The position numbers were made by a program, and so were the translations under genes. This document shows positions 34,666 to 46,300 of a stretch of DNA of 64,000 nt, in pieces. Position 1 is the stretch's first letter. Each line of letters starts with the position of its first letter. The DNA comes from Owenia fusiformis (Eukaryota > Annelida > Polychaeta > Sabellida > Oweniidae): contig CAIIXF020000003.1 of NCBI GenBank assembly GCA_903813345.2, positions 3,068,109 to 3,132,108 on the forward strand. The letters are read 5' to 3'. The notes beneath the pieces were generated by a model. It had not been told where the DNA came from. It saw only the letters and a list, made by a program, of their open reading frames with translations, and made no database searches.

Positions 34666-36595
34666 CCCACACCTATGTTGTGTCATGAACTATTATAGTT
34701 TATATGTGGTGTTGTATTACATCTAGTTGGGTATACATCGTATGCAGTTCAACCCACCGACAAGTTGCTGTTGTACCAACATCTATGTTGTGTCATACAA
34801 TATTATAGCTTGTGTGTGGCGTTGTATGACATTTAGTTGAGTATACATCGTATGCAGTTCAACCCATCAACAAGGTTTTGTACCCACACCTATGTTGTGT
34901 CATAAAATATTATAGTTTATGTGTTGTGTTGTGTTACATATACTTGGGTTGACATTGTATGCAGTTCAACCCATTGAGAAGTTGTTGTATCTATGTTCTG
35001 TCATACAATATATTAATTTATGTGTGGTGTAGTATTACATCTAGTTGGGTATACATCGTATGCAGTTCAACTCATCAACAAATTGTTTTTACGACATCTA
35101 TGTTGTGTCATAAAATATTATAGTTTATGTGTGGTGTTGTATTACATCTACTTTGGTATACATCGTATGCAGTTCAACCCATCAACAAGTTGTTGTACCC
35201 ACACCTATGTTCTGTCATGATATATTATAGTTTATATGTGGTGTTGTACTACATCTAGTTGGGTATACATCGTATGCGGTTCAACCCATCAACAAGTTGC
35301 AGTTGTACCCACATCTATGTTGTGTCATACAATATTATAGTTTATGTGTGGTGTTGTATTACATCTATTTCGGTATACATCGTATTCAGTTCAACCCATC
35401 AACAAGTTGTTTTACCAACACCTATGTAGTGTCATACAATATTATAGTTTATGTGTCGTGTTGTATTACATATACTTGGGTTGACATTGTATGCAGTTCC
35501 ACCCATCAAAAGTTTTTGTACCCACATCTATAATGTGTCATATAATATTATAGTTTATGTGTCGTGTTGTTATTACATCTAGTTGGGTATACATCGTATG
35601 CAGTTCAACCCGTCAACAAGTTGCTTTACCCACATCTATGTTGTGTCATTGAATATTATAGTTTATGCGTTGTGTTGTGTTACATATACTTGGGTTGACA
35701 TTGTATGCAGTTCCACCCATCAATAAGTTTTTGTACCCACATCTATAATGTGTCACATAATATTATAGTTTATATGTGGTGTTGTATTACATCTAGTTGA
35801 GTATACATCGTATGCAGTTCAACCCATCAACAAGTTGTTGTACCCACATCTATGTTGTGTCATACAATATTATAGTTTATGTGTGGTGTTGTATTACATC
35901 TGTTTGGGTATACATCGTATGCAGTTCAACCCATAACAAGATATTGGACCCACATCTATGTTGTGTCATACAATATGTTGTATATAGCTTATGTGTGGTG
36001 TTTTATGACATCTACTTGGGTATACATTGTATGCAGTTCAACCCATCAACAAGTTGTTGTACCCACACCTATGTTGTGTCATACAATCATATTATAGTTT
36101 ATGTGTGGTGTTGTATTATATCTACTTGGGTATACATCGTATGCAGTTCAACCCATCAACAAGTTGTTGTACCCACATCTATGTTGTGTCATACAATATT
36201 CTAGTTTATGTGTGGTGTTTTATGACATCTACTTGGGTATACATTGTATGCAGTTCAACCCATCAACAAGTTGTTGTACCCACACCTATGTTGTGTCATA
36301 CAATCATATTATAGTTTATGTGTGGTGTTGTATTATATCTACTTGGGTATACATCGTATGCAGTTCAACCCATCAACAAGTTGTTTTAACCACATCTATG
36401 TTGTGTCATACAATATTGGAGTTTATGCGTGGTTTTGTATTACATCTAGTTTTGTATACATCGTATGCAGTTCCACCCATCAACAAGATATTGTACCCAC
36501 ATCTATGTTCTGTCATACAATATTATAGTTTATGTGTGGTGTTGTATTACATTTGCTTTGGTATACATTATATGCGGTTCCACCCATCATTGTTC
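34666..36595. repeat. About 107-bp minisatellite, 18 copies
   Basis: The unit contains CCCACATCTATGTTGTGTCA, then ATACAATATTATAGTTTATG, then GGTATACATCGTATGCAGTT and CAACCCATCAACAAGTTG. Single-base changes are scattered and a few copies differ in length. Long apparent reading frames (up to 165 residues) are repeat artefacts. Confidence 0.92.
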
Positions 36596-36599
36596 TAAC

Positions 36600-37284
36600 A
36601 TGCACTGCCATGTTGCTTATAATATACATCCACTTGTTACTTGACATGTACCCATGGGGCATGGGTTTGCACTGGCATGTTAAGGATTTAAGCCCTAGAC
36701 CCATTTCAATTTAGAATGGCCATTCCTTGCAATTGAAGGTGTTGCTTTTCAAAATTTTAGGAAACAGCGCCTAGAAGGAATGGTCCTTTTGTAATTCAGC
36801 GAGTCTTGGGCTTAAATTATTTTCACACATTGCAAAATATTATCTACCATGTCACTTAAAATATACAAAATCACTAAAAGAACATGTTTTAAGCGAAACC
36901 CTTTGCAAGGATCAAGTTGGCAAAGCATTAATTACAATCTGAAGACTCAAATTGTCACATTGACAACCACATTAATGGTGACCTTGGATGTAGTTATTGA
37001 CGGTATAAGGCACTGCAGTTGTATGGTATATTGTGTTCGGATTCGCTGTAATCAGACACGACTCGCCTAAAGCTATGTGTGAATACATAATAAGCAAGTA
37101 TGTATATATCACCATCACTAATGGGTGTGTCAAACAATATTTTGTATAAAGTATAAGTTATTGTTATTAGTTGTCAGTGTACTATAAACGTCAATTGGTT
37201 GTTGTAAGGTCTTTACCTGCGATGAAAATACTTATACTATTGATGGAAACGTAATTTGACTTTATTTCCAATACCTCCAAATTT
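36600..37284. other. Gene-free spacer
   Basis: No supported gene, array or TIR element. A 60-73-residue frame at 36849 has no recognisable features. Confidence 0.45.
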
Positions 37285-37842
37285 TCTCAAATTTTTCCTT
37301 AATTACAATAAGTTGAAAATTGATCATAAATTTGATGAATTTTTGAAAATCGACATTCCCATGTTAAACAATGGGAAATGGTAGGTTTGCCGCAAGTCAT
37401 ATGACAGAATATCCATCCATCCAAGTCCTTGCAAAAATACGAGTTAGGTAGGCGATTGTATTTGCTAACTTTATTTAACAAAAAAAGATATATTTTTTCA
37501 GGTTCAACAAAGTTATAGGGCTTTAAAGTCAAAATTGTTTTTCAAAAAAACTCTCCCATTGAAATAACACAGGAGGCGAAAAATTATTTTCAAAAATGAC
37601 TTTGAAGCGCTTTAACTTCAATATTCATTAAATAAACTACTTAATGTACAAAAAAAGTTAGGCAGTTCAATTTTCTATATGAAAATAATTTTTTGCTGAA
37701 TCCTTTACTGAAAAAATATCCTGATTTCTGATTTGCCCCGAACCCTCCATTTCCCATTGGATTACATGGGAATGACGATTTTCAAAAATTCATCAAATTT
37801 ATCATCAATTTTCGACCTATTGTAATTGAGGAAAAAATTGAG
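37285..37842. mobile_element. Fold-back MITE with about 90-bp arms
   Basis: Left arm 37290-37380 (AAATTTGATGAATTTTTGAA, then CATTCCCATG and AATGGGAAA) is returned inverted at about 37745-37838 with roughly 90 per cent identity. The interior is AT-rich with no frame. Superfamily unknown. Confidence 0.7.
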
Positions 37843-38374
37843 GAATGCATTATTCCTTTTGAGGGAAGCCGTATACCATCATGGACTTAAAGAAACTCAT
37901 TTCATTTCATGTTATCTCAAAATCTGCTTGGAACTATTCCATTGGATTACTATGGGAAATTCAACAAAGTGAAAATTCTAGGGAGTAAGGAATGGGTACC
38001 ATTTACACAATTTGAAAAATTATTGGCAAACATGAAACCTATTTATAACAGCATTTACCCTCCCCTCCATACGTTTGGCAACCTTTGCTCCCCCATTGAA
38101 CTATGTGTTAAAGCATCTTTACGTTTGAATTTTTATTTACTTAACCGGCGAAGAAATAACTAATAATATATGATCCGTCATATTGTCTGACAATTTTTGA
38201 GCTCGAGTCATAAAGTAGAAATAGCAGTTTTTCACCTAACACACCTGGCCCTTTGAGACAAAGAAAAGGATTGCATCATACTAGCTGTATGTCATCATAA
38301 ACCGACAGGAAAATTTTTTTGACTAGCCTAAGTATTCACAATTCTAAAATAAATACAGTACAGATTTTATGATA

Positions 38375-38670
38375 TATTTTTCTCATTTATTTTTAATAAT
38401 AGTGTTTACAAATACAATGTACTTAAGGTTCAAACATGTAAAATAAAGAATAATTGTATACAATAATATTATTTGTTACTTATGTACAATTACCTTAGGC
38501 ATTTGTAGGGTATACAATATACAATACAAAGTAGACAATAATATATACACAGTATACAATAACTTAAGACTGCAGTACGGTTTTAGAAAGTAATATTGTA
38601 GACTTACTAGTATAATGAAGTCTAAACATCAAACAAGATTTTATACTGAAAATCTGAGTAACCCACTCAA
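38375..38670 (-). mobile_element. Internally deleted relative of the 18605-27475 LINE
   Basis: The segment 38385-38450 (GTGTTTACAAATACAATGTA) resembles 18615-18670, and 38590-38650 (GTAGACTTACTAGTATAATG) resembles 27300-27350. Only these end pieces remain, which helps fix the family extent of the larger LINE. Confidence 0.5.
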
Positions 38671-39406
38671 AAATGAGTAAAACACTTAAAATCATACACG
38701 TTTATTGACCAACCTTTTAGGAAATCATAATTCTAAGAATATTTTGAAATATAAACATTTGGTTAATAACACAACATTAGATTTGCACCATTGACATACT
38801 TTGGTAAAAAGCTAGTTTCCTAAAAACGCAGACTTGAAAGAAATTGCTCATCTATTAAGTGACGTTACATTGTTCAGGTGCTAACACGGACGTGAAATAC
38901 GTTCTCCGAAACTCCCAGTCTTCAGTATATGTTATACATCTTAAGCCTATGAGCTTCGCAGAAAGTATTTAACGTCCGTGTTTGCAAATGCACTTTTAAT
39001 AACGTCTAAAATGCAATAAAGATTCTTGCTATGTGAGCAATGTTTTTCAAACTCAAAATCTTTGCGAATAATGTTTGTGACATATCCGTCTAATATATAA
39101 TAACAAACTATTTTTTGGTTTTCAATTTGGAGTACTTTAAAATTAGAAATTCTTCCATTTTGAAGAAAAAAATACAAAAATGACAAAAAATGATTGCCAT
39201 AGATTCAATATACACATATCATGTATCAAATATTAAAGCATCTATGATATAAAGCCCATTTTTGATTTTCCATTTCAATATTCTCTCAGGAATATTCATT
39301 TGCTAAACATTTAGCATAGTATAAACAAACACCCTAAAATCTGACTAGTACTAATATATAGCTCTGCATTTTATTAACACTGCCAAATGATTAGATCATT
39401 AATATA

Positions 39407-39644
39407 AAGTAAAACCTGTAAAGTGAAACACCTCTACAGGTTGAACACTTCTGCACAGTAAAACTTGTAACATCTCTGTAAGTGGACCACCACCAAAGTG
39501 GAACACTTTTCACAGTATCTTATCCTATTAACTTAATGTTAATTGAGCCTCTATAAGTGGAACACATTTGAATTACAAACCGACTCTCCATAAGTGGAAC
39601 ACATTGAACCAACAAAAGGTGTTCCACTTACACAGGTTTTACTG
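39407..39644. mobile_element. Tigger/pogo-like MITE, copy 2
   Basis: The left end AGTAAAACCTGTAAAGTG and right end CACAGGTTTTACTG are inverted, with TA after the right end. The interior is filled with AGTGGAACAC-type repeats that resemble its own subterminal sequence. Confidence 0.65.
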
Positions 39645-39645
39645 T

Positions 39646-40750
39646 ACTACTTTATGTCAATCCCAGTTCTACAATTCGTGAATGTCAATGCAAACAAACA
39701 ATATGACTAAAATGACTCGACTTTTTCGCATATCTTATATCTGTAAATAAAATAAGAAATATCACAGAAAAACAAGCCAGACTAAAGTATTGTAATTATA
39801 ACATTAAACATGTAATAAACTATTTCCTACTTAAATAAAGAGATAAAGACTTGTTCAAGTTCATGAATGAGGTCAGGAAAAAATTGAGTTCATATCAGGT
39901 TCATTATGAGTTCATGAAACATTCATGTTCATAAAAGTTCCTGAAATGTTCATGAATTACTTGAGTTCGTGAATAAGTTCATAACTTTTTCAAATTAAAG
40001 CAATTGCACTTCATTTTTGTCACAATATGTAAGTGTAAATATTACATATATATGTATTACATACATTTATATTAATATGCTTAAAAACATTTATTATGCA
40101 ACCATAAATAAATACATGAAACAATAAAATATATAATAGATACAGTATAAAGTCATATAAAAATATATGTCTCAGGTAACAGATCGTAAGGATATATCAT
40201 ATATATATATATATGGATTGAACATAACATCAATTTGGGCAGTTTTTTACAAAGCAGTGAGTGAATCGCATACAGGCATACTGTATGTAGATAACTGAAT
40301 ATTATAGTAAAGATATCTGAATTTAGTCACAAACATTCCATGCACTGGAAACAGATAGAAAAGCCAATGGCATGTGAGAGGGCGGGGGTCTTATGGTCTC
40401 ATGCCCATTGCCAAGGTGGGGGTTCATTTTTAGAAAAATTTCCAGGGTGGTTCTCATTTGACAATTTTGACCCAAAATCACTTGAAAATTTTTGATTAGG
40501 GGGGAGGGGGGTTTGCTGACACCCCCAATTCTCCCCCTCATCCTCATTAAACTTGGCTATGGGCCAAGATAGTTTTGTGTGGAAAAATTATTCTTGAGCA
40601 GTTTTACTAAAAATCAAAAGAGTAAAGGAGAGATAGTCTACTACGTTTACCCTGCTCAGCATTATAATACAGCTTTACAAAAATAAGCTCCGATATATTC
40701 TTATCTCATCCCAAACAAGAAAGAAAATGGTAATTATGACTGCGATTGTA
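39646..40750. other. Gene-free stretch
   Basis: No supported gene. It contains a diverged short tandem of GTTCATGAA-like words at 39850-39985 and an (AT)n run at 40197-40213. Positions 40360-40560 resemble a degraded element with a GGGAGGGGGGTTTG block. Confidence 0.4.
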
Positions 40751-40752
40751 TA

Positions 40753-40945
40753 CACTCCCCTCCATAAGTTTGGCAACAGGAAAAATTCCATTGGATGGTA
40801 TACCAAAGCATGTCAATGTAAAAATACAAATTTTGTTACGATACATGTACAATACAAATGACAAATTTATGAAACCTTTTTAAATTGCCAAACATTGCAT
40901 AATCCAAAATGGGATTTCTGACTTCCAAACTTAAGGAGGGAAGTG
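40753..40945. mobile_element. MITE, CACTCCCCTCC family, copy 3
   Basis: It starts after TA with CACTCCCCTCCATAAGTTTG and ends with TTCCAAACTTAAGGAGGGAA followed by GTG. The right TA is mutated. 193 bp, non-coding. Confidence 0.7.
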
Positions 40946-41029
40946 TCTGCATTAATGATTCAAGGTTCAAAAAGTCTATAATGTCAAAACTGGCCATTTC
41001 AGTAAACACCCCATCCCATTGGAGATGAT

Positions 41030-41890
41030 ATCGGTACTGTATTACATCGGTACTGTATAACATCGGTACTGTATAACATCGGTACTGTATTACATCGGTG
41101 CTGTATTACATCGGTACAGCATTACATTGGTACTGTATTACATTGGTACAGTATTACATCGGTACTGTATTACATTGGCACTGTATTACATTGGTACTGT
41201 ATTATATCGGTACTGTATTACATCGGTACAGTATTACATTGGTACTGTATTACATTGGTACAGTATTACATTGGTGCTGTATTACATTGGTACAGCATTA
41301 CATTGGTACTGTATTACATTGGTACTGTATTATATTGGTACTGTATTACATTGGTACAGTATTTCATTGGTACAGTATTACATTGGTACTGTATTACATT
41401 GGTACTGTATTACATTGGTACAGTATTACATTGGTACAGTATTACATTGGTACAGTATTACATTGGTACTGTATTGCATTGGTACTGTATTATATCGGTA
41501 CTGTATTACATTGGTACAGTATTACATTGGTACTGTATTACATTGGTACAGTATAACATCGGTACTGTATTACATTGGTACAGCATTACATTGGTACTGT
41601 ATTATATTGGTACTGTATTACATTGGTACTGTATTACATTGGTACAGTATTACATTGGTACAGTATTACATTGGTACTGTATTACATTGGTACAGTATTA
41701 CATTGGTACTGTATTACATTGGTACTGTATTACATTGGTACAGCATTACATTGGTACTGTATTACATTGGTACTGTATTACATTGGTACTGTATTACATT
41801 GGTACAGTATTACATTGGTACTGTATTACATTGGTACAGTATTACATTGGTACTGTATTACATTGGTACTGTATTACATTGGTGCAGTAG
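41030..41890. repeat. 16-bp minisatellite, about 53 units
   Basis: The unit is GGTACTGTATTACATT. The variants are mainly T or A at one position (GGTACTGT or GGTACAGT) with a few GGTGCTGT, GGTACAGC and TATATCGG changes. Because 16 is not a multiple of 3 and the unit lacks stops, all three + frames are open; the 110-261-residue frames here are artefacts. Confidence 0.95.
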
Positions 41891-42354
41891 GTTTTCTTTT
41901 AAAATAAGTTGATACAATTTTCTGAAAATTTCTGTGATGAATTACATTGGGGACAATTAACCCAGGGGGGCCATAAAATAAACTAATGTGTGGATCAAGT
42001 CCAAATGCAAATGGTATTGAGGTGAAAGGTAAATAGACAAAAATGACCCACCTCTATCATTCAATACAGTGGCCAAATCACAACATATTTCCCGTTTTAA
42101 TTAATATTTAATTATGGCCAGTGAAACCCATGAGGGCCATGATCGCTGTTGACCATAATCCATGAGGGAGAGGCTGGCATAAGCACTGGTCAGAGCCAAA
42201 TAATTTCAGTATGAACTCTGAATTGGGAAATAACAGGACAAATGGTCCATAATTCAATTATGGCCAATAGGTTTGGAATACTTATGATGGCCCTTTCCTG
42301 GTAGTTCACAATATCTTCTTGAAGATCATTGAAGTTCTTCTTCTGAATCATTAA

Positions 42355-42671
42355 CCCTTTCACGACGATAGGCTCCATATGGAGCCCTATTATATAATAC
42401 CTTTCAGGACGATAGGCTCCTTTTGGCACCATTATTTTTATTTATATACATCAATGAAATGACAATATCTCCAGTTCTATTCAGTATTTTTACACCAAAT
42501 TTTGACAAGTTGTTCTTATGTGATAATCCTTACTAAGAATTGTATATCAGTGATGAAATCCAAGGTATAGGTCCCAGGGCATAGGTATTTTGCAGTTTTC
42601 CCCTAAAAAACACTCTTACTTATCCGTCACTGGGGACAACATTTTCTTCTTATATTCACGTCGGGAAAGGG
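42355..42671. mobile_element. piggyBac-type MITE
   Basis: Flanked by TTAA (42351-42354 and 42672-42675), with termini CCCTTTCACGACG and, inverted, CGTCGGGAAAGGG. A second copy of the left-end motif (CCTTTCAGGACGATAGGCTC) lies 49 bp inside. The TTAA target and CCC end are the piggyBac signature; there is no transposase. Confidence 0.75.
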
Positions 42672-43384
42672 TTAAAGATAGAGATACTCAAACAGGCCCA
42701 GGGTGTCCCAAAAATGGGACAATTATCCCTTTGGTAGCATTATTTCCTCAGCCTATAGTACCACATAGCACTTTCTTATAAGCGTAAGAGCATATTGCCT
42801 AAAGGTACCATCATGGCCATAAAAGGCTAGAAACTTAGAGGAAATATTGTCCTTATTGTCCCTGGGGACAATTCTCTCTTAGTCGTTCCACTCAGTCCTT
42901 TCCCAGAATCATTAGAGCATGTAGTCTTAAGATACTCAATTAGGTCAATAAGGACCAATTTCAAGGGGGACAATCATCCCTGAGGACAATATTTCCTTCA
43001 GACTACTGTACCACAAAGTCCTTCCTCTGAATCATTAGAACATGTTGGCCTAGGATCATGCATCTCAACCTACAAGACAAAAATCACATTATCTACAGCG
43101 TGACACAAAAAGTGATAAAAATCACACAATATGTTATGAGAGGTTCAAATCTTTTATTAACATCTAAGACAAAATCCAACTTCTTATATAGGCTACTGTG
43201 CTCTAGATATTAACTTCAAGACCACACCCATGTTCGAGGAGAAATGGCCTTAATTGATCAAACATAAAATTCAGTTGAGATTTGTGCATCCAAAATCAAA
43301 GCATTTGGAAAAAATGTACCCCTTTTGAGAAAAATGTCTTACAGACTTATGAGTAAAGGGTAAGAGTCCTGTATTTTTGCTTTG

Positions 43385-46300
43385 CTATACCTTGAAGCTG
43401 TCTTTTAACCTTTCTGACGTTTCTTTATCTGCGCCAGTGGGTTCTTCTCTCTTGTATTTGAATCTCATCTTGCGTTCATCTATAAGGGGGGATGCTGTGG
43501 GTGACAAAGAGCTTGGACGGATCAAGTAACTGAAAATGATGAAAATAGTGCTATTTTTAAAAAATATAACATTTTCATTTTGTATAGGCTCGTGATTCAT
43601 AAATCAAAAACTTAAAAGGTAACATTATTTCTGAGAAGGTAACTTCCACTATAACAAGATAACTACCATGATAATAAGACAGACTACGTACTTCCAAGAT
43701 AACAACATAACTTATATGATGTCATATTTCCATGATAACAAGACAATTTACATAATGATGTCATACTTCCATAATAACAAGATACCAAAAATTCTTGCAT
43801 GATAACAACTTAATTATAACTCACACATAGATTATTTTGATGATAACAATATAACTTAATAAAAAGCATTAACATGCAAAATGTCACCACCTGTCACTTG
43901 TTACAGACACTGAATGCGGGACACCGAACACTATTGCATAAAAGTTGGAGACAAGTTTTGACAAGTAGTGACAATATCAATAAATAATAACTAATGTGAT
44001 AGCAAGATCCTTCCATGATAACTAGATAACTTCCATAACAAGATAACTTCCATGATACCAAGATAACTTCTATGATAACAATATAACTTACATGATAACA
44101 TTTCATAACTTCCATGATAACAATATAACTTACATGAAAACAAAATAACTTACATGATATCATCTTTTTCCAGTTTGAGATCATAGCTAGGGTTGATAAT
44201 GCAATACGAAAAACTGTTTCTTCTGTCACTTACATCATCTACAAACAAACAAGGATATTAACTTTAAATATTTGAAAAAATTGTTGTTCTCAATCACTAA
44301 AATATCTTTGTTAAGTATTCATTAGTCGGGCTAGTATTGTGGCCAACCACTCAATTAATGATTTATTTTAAGAATCGCAAACTACTTTCAAGATAGTTAA
44401 GGGAGAAGAGAAGTTTATGGCTAGAGCTAGGTACATACCATAGTCATGAACAGGCATTTCCATGCTGTCCATTCGGCTGGTTACCATGGCAGATATCTCC
44501 GCCCTCTCAGGATTTGAACTCCCGCTCCCGTGATCAGAGTCATCGTCCATACAGTTAAGTGAAGCCTGGAACAAATGGTACAAGTTATAATGTATGGTAT
44601 ACACAAAGAGCCATCAACCCCAGGCCCCTAGCAAGGGGGGTTCAAGGGATACAAGCAACTCTCGCCCCCAGCGCAAAATTGCTTCAAAATCATGCAGTTT
44701 TTCACGATTCTGAGCACTTTTCAAGTGATTTTTGCCAAAAGAAAACCCCCTGGAATTTTTTGAAAAGTGACCTCCTTAGCCATGGGCCTTAACCCCCATG
44801 TGATTTGTCACCATGACTGTGTGAAAACATTTGAAATGCTTTTTATGAATTTTTAAGCTTAAGAACGCAGGAATTACAGCTCCCATTGCCATGATCCGAG
44901 GCATAAGTCATCAAAGTAATGAAAGTGAAATCAAATGAAAGTGGGACCTATAGTAATGAAAGTGGGACATATAGTAATGAAAGTGGGACATATAGTAATG
45001 AAAGTGGGGCATATAGTAATGAAAGTGGGACCTATAGTAATAAAAGTGGGACATACAGTAATGAAAGTGGGGCATATAGTAATGAAAGTGGGACATATAG
45101 TAATGCAAGTGGGACAGATAGTGATGAAAGTGGGACATATAGTAATGAAATTGAGAAATATATTAATGAAAGTGGGACATGTGGGACATATAGTAATGAA
45201 AGTGGGACATATAGTAATGAAAGTGAAATACAGTAATGAGTGTGGTATATCTAGAAATGAAAAAGCAAAATGACACACGAAAGTAACACTAAAGTAATAA
45301 TGAACACACAGAGTAATGAAAATAAAACACTGAGTAAAAACAGTATTACACATAATAATGAAAGCGAAACACTAAGCAAAGACAGTATTACAAATAGTAA
45401 TGAAAATGGCAAACACAGTAATGAAAATGGCAAACAAAGTAATGGAACTGAAGCACTAAGTAAAGACACAGAGTAATGAAAGTGAAACACATAGCAATGA
45501 ATATGGCACATACAGTAATGAAAAAGCCATACATAGTAATGAAAGTACCATACTTAGTAATGAAAGTGCCATACTTAGTAATATAAGTACCGCACTTAGC
45601 AATGAAAGTACCATACTTAGTAATGAAAGTATCACACTTAGTAATGAAAGGGCCACACTTATAATGAAAGTTTCAGACTTAGTAATGAAAGTACCACACT
45701 TAGCAATGAAAGTGACATACTTAGTAATGAAAGTTCCACACTTAGTAATGAAAGTGCAATACTTAGTAATGAAAGTAACACACTTAGTAATGAAAGTGCC
45801 ACACATAGTAATGAAAGTGCCATACTTAGAAATGAAAGTGCCACACTTAGTAATGAAAATTCCACACATTGTACGAAGCGTAAAATTTGCACACATAGTA
45901 ATGTTAAAGACACACTAGACAAACATGTGAAAGTTGAACTTACAAATGAATTTTTAAAAGCAGAGTCTGAGGACCGGGTATTTACTTTCTGAGCCTAAAG
46001 GAAAATACATTTACTTAATATTACATATAGATAAACTTGAAGACAGAAATCAAAAATAATACTAGACAATGGCACTTAAGTTTGGTAGCAGATCCCACCA
46101 AACATTTTTAATTTATAGTGTCCCTTCCTTTATTTCGTTTGGTGGGATAGTAGCAAAACATATCGATGCAGCCAGCCATTCATATGCACCACAATTGTAA
46201 CAGTACAGTGTGTTCACCAGACACAGGAAAATATTAAAGACAGAATCAGATCTAGTAGTGAGTATCCTTCCCCAAAATTATTTTACTTTTAAAATATTAC

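Noticed and set aside
34700-36600. Several 70-165-residue + frames rich in Tyr, Cys and Val
   Set aside because: They are translations of the 107-bp minisatellite and shift frame between units.
41098-41912. Long frames of 110-261 residues with YIGTVLHW-like repeats
   Set aside because: The 16-bp unit lacks stops in all + frames, so openness is expected without coding.
44911-45922. Ser/Asn/Glu/Gly repeat protein or Leu/Ser-rich frames on either strand
   Set aside because: Products of a 21-bp array inside a KCNT intron; no start context or conserved flanks.
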